This document shows, piece after piece, positions 26,355 through 34,100 of a stretch of DNA of 64,000 nucleotides. The translations under genes were made by a program, and so were the position numbers. The notes beneath the pieces are model-generated. The model searched no databases and was not told the origin of the DNA. It was given only the letters and a program-made list of their open reading frames with translations. The stretch is from an uncultured Lachnospiraceae bacterium. Its GTDB lineage: Bacteria; Bacillota; Clostridia; Lachnospirales; Lachnospiraceae. Position 1 is the stretch's first letter. Every line of letters begins with the position of its first letter. Location: the NCBI GenBank assembly GCA_934351925.1, contig CAKRJT010000005.1, forward strand, positions 62,001 through 126,000, given 5' to 3'.

Positions 26355-26536
26355 ACTTCAATCCCTTCTTTCTCAAGATATTTTTTTAATCTGTTACGTG
26401 AGTGATACAGCATATTTTTGACCTTGCTTTCGGTGAATGAGTAGCGTTTGGCTATGTCGTTTATGGAGTCGAAAAAATAATATTTGCGTATAAATACATT
26501 GCGCGAAGTTTCTTTTTCCTCATCTGATATGATTTT
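26351..26536 (-). pseudogene. ECF-type sigma factor, only region 4 left
   Basis: Reading the minus strand, an open frame without a start codon runs from 26536 to the TGA at 26351-26353. It encodes ISDEEKETSRNVFIRKYYFF then DSINDIAKRYSFTESKVKNM and LYHSRNRLKKYLEKE, a typical sigma-70 region 4 helix-turn-helix. A TAG lies directly before it (26537-26539), and the upstream bases hold nothing like region 2. About 100 residues are missing. The break lies next to insertion-element debris, so an insertion or deletion event is the likely cause. Confidence 0.8.
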
Positions 26537-26561
26537 CTAAAATATAAGTCCCTATTTACCT

Positions 26562-26590
26562 TTGTTTGTCTAATACCAAGACAGTATAAT
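26562..26590 (+). promoter_or_regulatory. Promoter-like sequence
   Basis: TTGTTT, 17 bases, TATAAT on the plus strand, just past the truncated sigma factor. A transcript would meet the hairpin at 26658-26688. Confidence 0.4.
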
Positions 26591-26657
26591 TATACATTTC
26601 ACGAATTGCGTAAGCAATTAGAAAATCAAGTAGTCCCAATTCAAATACAATCCTAAG

Positions 26658-26688
26658 AGGCTTTTCAGATAATCTGGAGAGCCTTTTT
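26658..26688 (+). terminator. Terminator hairpin
   Basis: AGGCTTTTCAGAT pairs with ATCTGGAGAGCCT along the whole arm (some G-T pairs) and is followed by TTTTTAT. It lies between the sigma relic and the ORF at 26746; the gene it once served is not evident. Confidence 0.7.
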
Positions 26689-26745
26689 ATATTCATAGAG
26701 TGCATTAGAGAGTATGAATTTTATTTTTACATGGAGGTTCATACT

Positions 26746-27030
26746 ATGGCACTCACAAATGAAGAACTACAACAAATTTTAAGTGGTTTATCACCAGAAG
26801 AACAAAAGGCACTTTTTGAAAAATTAAGACAGATTTATGGAGACACTCCAACACCACAACCACATCCTAAACCCACTTCTTCAACATCAAAGGTTTACCA
26901 TTCGTTTTTGACTACTGCATATCATTTCCTTCAACAAGGTGTCATTTTCAGCATACAGCCTGTCGTAATCATCACCGAGATAAGCAATGCGCTGGGCATG
27001 ACTTCTATGGTGTCGTGGCAATCTTCCTAA
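26746..27030 (+). CDS. Chimeric ORF: transposase-like N-terminus running into antisense IS sequence
   Basis: A 94-residue frame with GGAGG eight bases before ATG 26746. Residues 1-49 (ALTNEELQQILSGLSPEEQK... and a proline/threonine-rich PTPQPHPKPTSS stretch) look like a genuine protein start. From about 26887 on, the frame merely reads the reverse strand of the transposase fragment and is probably meaningless. The likely history is an element whose left end stayed in plus orientation while the rest was inverted. I cannot assign a function; it is unlikely to be functional in its present form. Confidence 0.4.
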   Translation: MALTNEELQQILSGLSPEEQKALFEKLRQIYGDTPTPQPHPKPTSSTSKVYHSFLTTAYHFLQQGVIFSIQPVVIITEISNALGMTSMVSWQSS

Positions 27031-27374
27031 TTTGTCAATAAAGAAAGATTTATCTTTACAACCTTTAAAGGAAATTCGCTCATACTTTCCATCAGCTTCA
27101 ACGATACTATTAAAAGTATCACAATAACCATAGATATTTTTAAGAGTATCATATATTTTCATTCTACATAGCCATGCGGTCTTAGTTGACACGTTGATAT
27201 TTTTAGCTAGTTCAGTAAGTGAAATACCAACAACAGTAGCCCTCACAGCTTCTTGCCATTGCCATTCTAACAAGTGCGAATAATGTGTAATAAGACCATA
27301 ATTTTCAGTAAATGACTTATATCTACTACAGCTTTTTCAAACTGTAATCTCTTTTCAACTGCTGTTGTACTCAT
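26887..27374 (-). pseudogene. IS1595-like transposase fragment
   Basis: A minus-strand ATG at 27374 opens MSTTAVEKRLQFEKAVVDIS..., and after a frameshift near 27310 the frame continues as ENYGLITHYSHLLEWQWQEA then GISLTELAKNINVSTKTAWL, an IS1595-type helix-turn-helix region, followed by IVEADGKYERISFKG, which looks like the first catalytic Asp segment of that family. The frame ends at 26887, lacking the remaining DDE residues and a recognisable C-terminus. So it is broken at least twice. Family assignment is by pattern memory only; terminal inverted repeats were not found. Confidence 0.6.
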
Positions 27375-27694
27375 AGGCACCTATTTTCTAACAATATTTG
27401 AAATATTCAGACTATTTCAAAATCATCTATTTTTGTTCTTGTGCCTATAAATATTTTTACGTCTGCACATCATGTGAGTGAGCATTTAAGGCAATGAGTA
27501 CAAGCATTAACCAATGTCTATGAGACTGTTTTTCAAACACCAAGATATAGAAAATATAAAATATTTTTGAAAAGAAACTATTATGGAAAACAAATCACAA
27601 ACATTAGTTTGGATGTAGTATTTTTTATCAACATGTGTTAGATTACTGTTATACAAACCGGAATTTACAGAACTACAAAGAAAGGATACATATT
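27375..27694. other. Non-coding stretch, AT-rich
   Basis: About 320 bases between the transposase relic and the next gene. I see no credible gene, terminator or repeat; the composition is like the insertion-element debris next to it. Confidence 0.5.
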
Positions 27695-28033
27695 ATGGAA
27701 GGAAGATTAATAGCATTTGTTATTTGTGTAATAATCGGCGTATTATTTATTGTAATGGGCATTTATGATTTTAATTCCAAGAAAGCAAAACCTTTCGGTT
27801 TTTGGGCAAATGCCGAGGTAGCGCCCATAGAAGATGTGAAAGGCTATAATCGTGCTTTGGGCATATTGTGGTGCGTGTATGGTATTTTGTTTACGTTAAT
27901 TGGATTGCCTTTATTAGATGGGCTGAATTCGGGTTTGATTATTATACCTATATTGGGTGCAATGCTTATTAGTATTGCGGCTATGGTAGCGTATGTAGTA
28001 GGTATTGAACCCAAATACCGCAAAAAGAAATAA
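27695..28033 (+). CDS. Three-helix membrane protein of unknown function
   Basis: A 112-residue protein with AAAGGA about eight bases before ATG 27695. Three hydrophobic segments (about residues 4-23, 52-70 and 76-100) are separated by a short loop carrying KPFGFWANAEVAPIEDVKGYNRA and a basic C-terminus (EPKYRKKK). I do not recognise a named domain, though the FGFWAN...DVKxYNRAxG pattern looks like a conserved family core rather than random sequence. It stands alone between insertion-element debris and a terminator (28070-28103), with low-GC coding. The likely location is the cytoplasmic membrane. Its function is unknown. Confidence 0.65.
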   Translation: MEGRLIAFVICVIIGVLFIVMGIYDFNSKKAKPFGFWANAEVAPIEDVKGYNRALGILWCVYGILFTLIGLPLLDGLNSGLIIIPILGAMLISIAAMVAYVVGIEPKYRKKK

Positions 28034-28069
28034 ATGGAAACTTCCAGTTTGTCAATTACATGAGATATT

Positions 28070-28103
28070 GAAAGAGCCAGTCCATTCAAGGTGCTGGCTC
28101 TTT
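28070..28103. terminator. Terminator hairpin
   Basis: GAAAGAGCCAG / CTGGCTCTTTC, eleven perfect pairs around a 12-base loop, after the small membrane-protein gene. The outer A/T pairs give it a T-rich end on both strands. Confidence 0.75.
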
Positions 28104-28415
28104 CAAAATTCAAATCTAATAAATTGCACGACAACTTAGTGTAAAAATGAATACCCATTAGCCAGAAATGAATAGAAAATGAATAAAAGAGTGGTGTTTC
28201 GTATAATTATGAGTTAGTATGCATCAGACACACTTTTGTAAAAAGGGAGATAATGTATTTTACACCATAAGGTATCTGCAATGTCGGAATTCTTTAAAAT
28301 TCCTTCTTGATTTGCAATTTCGGTCAATGCAACAACCCCACAGGCATATTTGTATGTTGAGAGCATAATTTTGCGGAATGCTCATAATATTTAGAAAAAA
28401 CATACAGGAAGTTTG
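28104..28415. other. Intergenic region before the subtilase
   Basis: About 310 bases. A minus-strand frame of 50 codons (28214-28366) is the only hint of coding, without a good ribosome site. No clear promoter or repeat was identified. Confidence 0.4.
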
Positions 28416-30206
28416 ATGGATAACTGCGGAAAATATATAACGGGCGAGGAATATATTGATCTTTTGTACAGGCACTCCGATGAGTTTGCACCGGGAGCGG
28501 AGGGCTTTAGGGACTACTGTGTGACACAGATAGATGACAGATGGGGAATAATACATCTTAATAGGAATGAAACGGGAGAGGTGAACTACGGGAATTTCGG
28601 GTACACCTCTTTTCCTGTTGTGTACGGAACACAGGATTATGGAGCCATGGGCGCGGCAGGCATAACACAGGTGAGGGAACAGCCGTTTCTTGCACTGCGT
28701 GGGACAGGAACGCTTATAGGCATAGTCGATACTGGGATAAGGTATGAGCATGAAGTATTTGTGCGTGAGGATGGGAGCAGCATTATAGATGCGGTATGGG
28801 ACCAGACGGTGGAAAGCCCTACAATAAACGGCAAGACGGCAGGCGGTGTGCAGGAAGGCAGCAGAAGAATAACGAAGGAAGCAACGGCAGACATAAACGC
28901 GGAACGTGGGCTCGACAGCATGGTGATGTATGGGAAGGTGTACAACAATGCCATGATAAATGAGGCGCTATCCTCGCCAAATCCGCAGGAGATAGTTCCG
29001 GTTACGGACGCGGCGGGCGGACATGGGACGATGCTTGCAGGGCTTGCGGCAGGACAGGAGAAGCCTGAGCAGGGCTTTACAGGGGCGGCACCGGGTGCGA
29101 GGCTTGTGGTCGTAAAACTTAGGCAGGCGAAGAGATATCTGCGGGAATTTTACCTTGTAAATGACAGCGCCTTGTGCTATTCGGAGATTGACATAATACT
29201 GGGCGTGAAGTTCCTTGAGCAGTACGCGCGAATGGCAGGCATGCCAATATCCATAGTGGTAGGGCTTGGAACCAACATATCTTCGCATGCCGGGAGTACG
29301 GTGCTCTCGGACTATCTTGACAATATCGGGAGAAATATAGGAAGGTGCGTGACGACATGCACGGGAAATTACGCCAACAGCAGGCTTCATTTTCGGGGAA
29401 ATCTTCTGCCCGATGCGGAGTATATTCCTGTTGAGATAAGAGTTGGGGAAAATGACAAGGGCTTTTACTGCGTCCTGTGGTCAGAACCGCCCGAGGTGTT
29501 CTCGCTTGAATTTATTTCGCCGATAGGGCGCGTGGAGCAGAGAGTTCCGCCAAAGATAAATGAGAGGACGACGCTGAGGTTCATACTGGAAGGGACGCAG
29601 ATAGAGGTTTTTTACGGGCTGAATCAGGCGGTGTCCGGGCTTAATTTCGTGACGCTGCGTTTCTTAACGCCGTCTCCGGGAATATGGACGATAAGGGTGT
29701 ACGGCTATTCAGTGTTATCGGGCGGCTTTAACATGTGGATAAACAACAGGGAATTTTTGTGGTCGGACACATATTTTTTGCAGCCCGACCCGTACAATAC
29801 GATAACGGACCCAGGAAATACCAATGTTCCTATCACGGTAGGGGCATACAACTACAGGGACGGGAGCATATACTTAGGAAGCGGCAGGGGCAGGGCTGCC
29901 TACAGCGGCAGCAAGCCGGATATCGTTGCACCTGGAGTGAAGGTGCTATGTCCGATGCCTGACAGAGATGATTCATACGGGCAGATGACGGGAAGCAGCC
30001 TTGCAGCGGCGATAACCGGAGGAGGGGCGGCACTCATTCTCGAGTATGGAATTGTAAAGGGATTTTACCCCTACATGCGCTCGTACACCGTGAAAAATTT
30101 CCTCATCAGCGGCGCGGGCAGAAGGGAGGACTATAGATATCCCGACCCGCTGTTCGGATATGGTACGTTAAATGTCTATAAGGCGATAGAGAATATAAGA
30201 AAGTGA
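28416..30206 (+). CDS. Csp-like S8 family subtilase
   Basis: A 596-residue protease without signal peptide. The triad is complete: Asp105 (GIVDTGI), His203 (GGHGTMLAG) and Ser528 (GSSLAAA, the third residue of the motif). Between His and Ser lies a beta-rich insertion of roughly 180 residues (jelly-roll, about 320-450), as in the Csp germination proteases of Clostridium. Csp proteins process the cortex hydrolase SleC during spore germination; in the absence of a prodomain and of a cspA/C neighbour, that role is only a suggestion. ATG 28416 is preceded by AGGAAG. With SpoIIR at the window end it supports a spore-forming ancestry. Upstream and downstream genes are unrelated. Confidence 0.82.
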   Translation: MDNCGKYITGEEYIDLLYRHSDEFAPGAEGFRDYCVTQIDDRWGIIHLNRNETGEVNYGNFGYTSFPVVYGTQDYGAMGAAGITQVREQPFLALRGTGTLIGIVDTGIRYEHEVFVREDGSSIIDAVWDQTVESPTINGKTAGGVQEGSRRITKEATADINAERGLDSMVMYGKVYNNAMINEALSSPNPQEIVPVTDAAGGHGTMLAGLAAGQEKPEQGFTGAAPGARLVVVKLRQAKRYLREFYLVNDSALCYSEIDIILGVKFLEQYARMAGMPISIVVGLGTNISSHAGSTVLSDYLDNIGRNIGRCVTTCTGNYANSRLHFRGNLLPDAEYIPVEIRVGENDKGFYCVLWSEPPEVFSLEFISPIGRVEQRVPPKINERTTLRFILEGTQIEVFYGLNQAVSGLNFVTLRFLTPSPGIWTIRVYGYSVLSGGFNMWINNREFLWSDTYFLQPDPYNTITDPGNTNVPITVGAYNYRDGSIYLGSGRGRAAYSGSKPDIVAPGVKVLCPMPDRDDSYGQMTGSSLAAAITGGGAALILEYGIVKGFYPYMRSYTVKNFLISGAGRREDYRYPDPLFGYGTLNVYKAIENIRK

Positions 30207-30232
30207 TAAGTTTGTCTATTATTTATCTTTCA

Positions 30233-30260
30233 TTGACTTTAGTGTGTTAAATCGTATAAG
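30233..30260 (+). promoter_or_regulatory. Promoter of the hydrogenase operon
   Basis: TTGACT, 16 bases, TATAAG, about 40 bases before the first start codon of the two-gene operon. Confidence 0.6.
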
Positions 30261-30302
30261 ATATACATAAGTACGAAATTTTGTGAAGAATGGAGAAGAA
30301 TT

Positions 30303-32138
30303 ATGAGCAGACTTAAGATTGCCACAGCAAATGTGGCAGGACAGACCGTTGAGAGCCTGTATAAGGATCTTGAGCGCATGATTATTGCCAGCCCTCCGGG
30401 AATATGCCCGGTTGATCTTGCACTCAATTTTCTCAGATTGTGCCATGCACAGACCTGCGGCAAATGTGTACCATGCCGTGTAGGGCTTGGACAGCTTGCC
30501 AACCTTATATCGGATGTGCTTGACGGAAGAGCGGATATGGGCACATTAGATACAATTGAGAAGCTTGCGAAGGACATCAATAATTCTGCCGACTGTGCCA
30601 TAGGTTATGAGGCGGCAGGAATGGTTATGCGAGGTCTTGCAGGCTTCAGGGACGATTATATTGCACATATCAAGACAGGAAAGTGTACATATCACATAAC
30701 GCAGCCTGTGCCTTGTGTTGCACTCTGTCCGGCAGGAGTTGATATTCCGGGTTATGTCGCACTTGTGGGTGAGGGAAGATATGCCGACGCAGTAAGGCTT
30801 ATCAGAAAAGATAATCCGTTTCCTACGGCTTGTGCACTTATATGTGAGCACCCTTGTGAGGCGCGCTGCAGACGCAACATGATCGACAGTTCGATAAATA
30901 TCCGCGGTCTCAAGAGATTTGCAGTCGACCATGCGGGAAAGGTTCCTGTGCCGGAGTGCGGTGAGCCTACCGGTAAGAGGGTTGCAATTGTGGGCGGAGG
31001 TCCGGGAGGACTCTCGGCGGCATACTTTTTGTCGCTCATGGGTCATAAATGTGTCGTATATGAGATGAAAACGAAGCTCGGGGGCATGTTAAGGTACGGT
31101 ATCCCGAATTATCGTTTCCCGAGAGAGAGGCTTCAGGAGGATTTAGATGCAATTCTTTCAACAGGAGTTGAAGTTAAGTACAACACAAAAATAGGTGAGG
31201 ACATCACCATAAAACAGCTGCGCGAGGAGTATGACGCGGTGTACATCGCCATCGGAGCTCATCAGGATAAGAAGGTTGGAATCGAGGGCGAGGACAGCAA
31301 GGGCGTTATATCCGCTGTCGAGCTTTTGAATGATATAGGGCACGAGAACATGCCTGATTTTACGGGAAAAACAGTGGTTGTAATCGGCGGCGGAAATGTA
31401 GCGATGGACTGTGTGCGCTCATCTGTCAGACTCGGTGCAAAGAAGTCAATCATAGCCTACAGAAGGCGCAAGCTTGATATGACAGCACTTCCTGAGGAGG
31501 TAGACGGCGCGCTTGAGGAGGGCTGTGAGCTGTATGAGCTCCACGCACCTGTCAGGATAGAGGCTGACGAGGATGGCAATGTGAAGGCTCTCTGGGCTAA
31601 GCCTCAGATTATAGGAAAGATTGACGCGTGGGGAAGGGCACGGCCTGTCGACTCCATGAAGGAGGAAGTGAGAATACCATGTGATATCGTTATCGTGGCT
31701 ATCGGTCAGGGTATCGAGACAAGACATTTTGAGGAGGCAGGTATCCCTGTCAAGAGGGGAAATATAAAGGCTATGGCAGACAGCGAGATTTCCGACCTTC
31801 CGGGTGTTTTTGCGGGTGGAGACTGCGTTACGGGACCGGCGACCGTCATCCGTGCGATTGCGGCAGGCAAGGTTGCGGCAGCCAACATCGACGAATATCT
31901 CGGCTATCACCACCTTATCAGTGTGGACGTGGATATTCCTTCGGCGAGCCTTGACGATAAGCCTGCATGCGGCCGCGTGAATCTGTCCGAGATGGAGGCA
32001 GGCGGGCGCAAGTGCACCTTTGAACCGTTTGAATGTGGAATGAGCGAGGAGGAGGCATGTCAGGAGGCATCAAGATGCTTACGATGTGACCACTTCGGCT
32101 ACGGAAAGTTCAAGGGAGGCAGAGCTGCGATATGGTAA
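30303..32138 (+). CDS. NuoF-type Fe-S / GltD-like flavoprotein, electron partner of hydrogenase
   Basis: A 611-residue fusion. Residues 1-120 resemble the C-terminal Fe-S part of NuoF (CHAQTCGKCVPCRVGLGQL, with a fourth Cys in NSADCAIG) but lack the NADH/FMN-binding front of NuoF. Residues 135-215 carry GltD-type cluster cysteines (CVALCPAGVDIPGY, CEHPCEARCRR). Residues 220-540 form a two-dinucleotide-fold reductase: GGGPGGLSAAYFL for FAD and GGGNVAMDCVRSS for NAD(P)H, with AGGDCVTGP closing the flavin site. It should shuttle electrons between NAD(P)H and the hydrogenase encoded by the next gene, which overlaps it by seven bases. GAGAAGAATT precedes ATG 30303. Homology to glutamate synthase small subunit is to the reductase part only; no gltA neighbour exists. 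Confidence 0.88.
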   Translation: MSRLKIATANVAGQTVESLYKDLERMIIASPPGICPVDLALNFLRLCHAQTCGKCVPCRVGLGQLANLISDVLDGRADMGTLDTIEKLAKDINNSADCAIGYEAAGMVMRGLAGFRDDYIAHIKTGKCTYHITQPVPCVALCPAGVDIPGYVALVGEGRYADAVRLIRKDNPFPTACALICEHPCEARCRRNMIDSSINIRGLKRFAVDHAGKVPVPECGEPTGKRVAIVGGGPGGLSAAYFLSLMGHKCVVYEMKTKLGGMLRYGIPNYRFPRERLQEDLDAILSTGVEVKYNTKIGEDITIKQLREEYDAVYIAIGAHQDKKVGIEGEDSKGVISAVELLNDIGHENMPDFTGKTVVVIGGGNVAMDCVRSSVRLGAKKSIIAYRRRKLDMTALPEEVDGALEEGCELYELHAPVRIEADEDGNVKALWAKPQIIGKIDAWGRARPVDSMKEEVRIPCDIVIVAIGQGIETRHFEEAGIPVKRGNIKAMADSEISDLPGVFAGGDCVTGPATVIRAIAAGKVAAANIDEYLGYHHLISVDVDIPSASLDDKPACGRVNLSEMEAGGRKCTFEPFECGMSEEEACQEASRCLRCDHFGYGKFKGGRAAIW

Positions 32139-33874
32139 ATCTTACAATAAACAACAGAAAGTTAAGCGTTCCGGAAGGAACTACAATTATGGCTGCGGCT
32201 GCAAGTATAGGAATAAACATCCCTCATCTTTGCTATCTCAAAGAGATTAACGAGATTGCGGCGTGCCGCGTGTGTGTTGTGGAGTTAAAGGGCAAGGATA
32301 AGCTCATAACTGCCTGCAACAATAAGGTTGAGGAGGGCATGGAGATATACACCAACTCACCTAAGGTTAGAGAAATAAGAAAGATGAATGTACAACTGAT
32401 TCTCTCACAGCATGACGGGCATTGTGCAACCTGTGTCAGAAGCGGTAACTGTTCGCTTCAGTCCATCTCAAACAACCTTGGAATCATAGACGTGCCTTTC
32501 CGCGAGGAGCTTGAAAAGACTTCGTGGAATATGGATTTTCCGCTTATAAGGGACAATACCAAATGTATCAAGTGCATGCGCTGTATACAGATATGCGACA
32601 AGGTTCAGAGTCTGAGCGTGTGGGATGTGGTGAATACCGGAAGCAGAACTACGGTAAATGTATCCGGAAACCGCCCTATCGAGGAGGCGGACTGCTCCAT
32701 ATGCGGTCAGTGCATAACCCACTGTCCTGTCGGGGCTCTAAGAGAGCGCGATGACACGGATAGGGTGTTTGACGCACTCAACAATCCTGATGTAATCACG
32801 GTTGTACAGGTGGCACCATCGGTTCGTGCAGCATGGGGTGAGCAGCTTGGCATGACCAATGAGCAGGCTACCGAGAAGAGACTTGCCGCTACATTGAAGC
32901 ACATGGGCTTCGACTATGTATTCGATACGAATTTCTCAGCAGACCTCACCATCATGGAGGAGGGAACGGAGTTTGTAGAGAAGCTCAAGAGGAGAAATCT
33001 CAACAAGTTCCCTATGTTTACGTCCTGCTGTCCGGGCTGGGTGCGTTTTGTCAAGTCACAGTATCCTGAGTTTGTCGACCATCTTTCAACAGCAAAGTCA
33101 CCTCAGCAGATGTTCGGTGCGGTTACTAAGAGCTATTTTGCAAAGAAGGCTGACATCGATCCGGCGAGAATATGCTCGATATCCATTATGCCTTGTGTAT
33201 CCAAAAAGGAGGAGGCTGCACTTCCTCAGATGGCGGATGCGGGATATGGCCAGGATGTCGATATTGTCATCACGACGAGGGAGCTTGTCAGAATGATAAG
33301 GGCTGAGAGCGTGTATCCTATGGCACTTGATGAGGAGGAGTTCGACTCACCTCTTGGCGAGTACTCGGGCGCGGGTGTCATCTTCGGAGCTACGGGCGGT
33401 GTTATGGAGGCGGCACTTCGTACAGCTTATAACCTCGTGACAGGAAAGAATCCTGACCCTGATGCCTTTAAGGTTGTGCGCGGTCTGGGGGACGGACCAT
33501 GGAAGGAGGCGACCTTTGACGTGGGAGGTGTCGAAGTCAAGACGGCGACGGTTCATGGTCTTGGCAATGCCAGAAAGCTATTAGAGGCGGTAAAGCGCGG
33601 CGATGCGGCATACGATTTTGTCGAGGTCATGGCATGTCCGGGCGGCTGCGTAGGCGGTGGCGGACAGCCAATCCACGATGGGGTGGAGATGGCGGCGGAC
33701 AGGGCGAAGGAATTATATAAGCTTGACAAGAACAAGCAGATACGATTCAGCCATTGCAATCCGCAGATACACACAATATACAAGGAGTTCTTTGGCAAAC
33801 CATTGTCACCTGAGTCACACCATCTGCTTCACACAGACCACAAGTACAGGGTTGTTGATCAGTTAGAGTTTTAG
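32132..33874 (+). CDS. [FeFe]-hydrogenase catalytic subunit
   Basis: A 580-residue enzyme interconverting protons and H2. An N-terminal [2Fe-2S] ferredoxin domain (Cys in HLCYLKEINEIAACRVC), a His-Cys3 cluster (HDGHCATCVRSGNCSL), and a 2[4Fe-4S] domain (CIKCMRCIQIC, CSICGQCITHCP) lead electrons to the H-cluster. The three signatures are present: TSCCPGW (297-303), MPCVSKKEE (353-361) and MACPGGCVGGGGQP (500-513). Fe-only active-site maturation needs HydE, HydF and HydG, not in this window. Coupled by overlap to the NuoF/GltD-like flavoprotein, it is a cytoplasmic, NAD(P)H-linked hydrogenase rather than a ferredoxin-only one; direction in vivo (H2 release during fermentation) is inference. A terminator follows. 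Confidence 0.95.
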   Translation: MVNLTINNRKLSVPEGTTIMAAAASIGINIPHLCYLKEINEIAACRVCVVELKGKDKLITACNNKVEEGMEIYTNSPKVREIRKMNVQLILSQHDGHCATCVRSGNCSLQSISNNLGIIDVPFREELEKTSWNMDFPLIRDNTKCIKCMRCIQICDKVQSLSVWDVVNTGSRTTVNVSGNRPIEEADCSICGQCITHCPVGALRERDDTDRVFDALNNPDVITVVQVAPSVRAAWGEQLGMTNEQATEKRLAATLKHMGFDYVFDTNFSADLTIMEEGTEFVEKLKRRNLNKFPMFTSCCPGWVRFVKSQYPEFVDHLSTAKSPQQMFGAVTKSYFAKKADIDPARICSISIMPCVSKKEEAALPQMADAGYGQDVDIVITTRELVRMIRAESVYPMALDEEEFDSPLGEYSGAGVIFGATGGVMEAALRTAYNLVTGKNPDPDAFKVVRGLGDGPWKEATFDVGGVEVKTATVHGLGNARKLLEAVKRGDAAYDFVEVMACPGGCVGGGGQPIHDGVEMAADRAKELYKLDKNKQIRFSHCNPQIHTIYKEFFGKPLSPESHHLLHTDHKYRVVDQLEF

Positions 33875-33882
33875 CGGAAATT

Positions 33883-33948
33883 ATCCCCGCTTTGTTACAT
33901 CAGCATGTGTTTTACGTTATGCATGATTATGTAGCAGAGCGGGGATTT
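33883..33948 (+). terminator. Terminator of the hydrogenase operon
   Basis: ATCCCCGCT (33883-33891) pairs with AGCGGGGAT (33937-33945), with further pairing TGTTACAT / ATGTAGCA inside, followed by TTTTATG. Confidence 0.75.
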
Positions 33949-33984
33949 TATGTTTTATAAAAAGTTTTTGACAAACGTGTTCTA

Positions 33985-34013
33985 TTGCTAAATATAAGAA
34001 AATAGGTTATAAT
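33985..34013 (+). promoter_or_regulatory. Promoter of the O-acetylation genes
   Basis: TTGCTA, 17 bases, TATAAT. A second option, TTGACA at 33968-33973 with AATATA 17 bases on, overlaps it. Confidence 0.65.
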
Positions 34014-34100
34014 TTCCTACAAAGTGGGTTTACAGGTCTTGATAGTGGATTCAGAGTACCGCGCAGAATGAGTGCGCTTAGTGTGAAAGGAATTGTGTAA

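Noticed and set aside
28214..28366. Minus-strand 50-codon frame starting MLSTYKYACGVVALTE, before the subtilase.
   Set aside because: It has no convincing ribosome site and I recognise no family; it may be a fragment of an older gene but cannot be supported as a real one.
30303..32138. Glutamate synthase small subunit annotation.
   Set aside because: Only the reductase half matches; the NuoF-like front, no large subunit and overlap with the hydrogenase gene argue for a hydrogenase partner.
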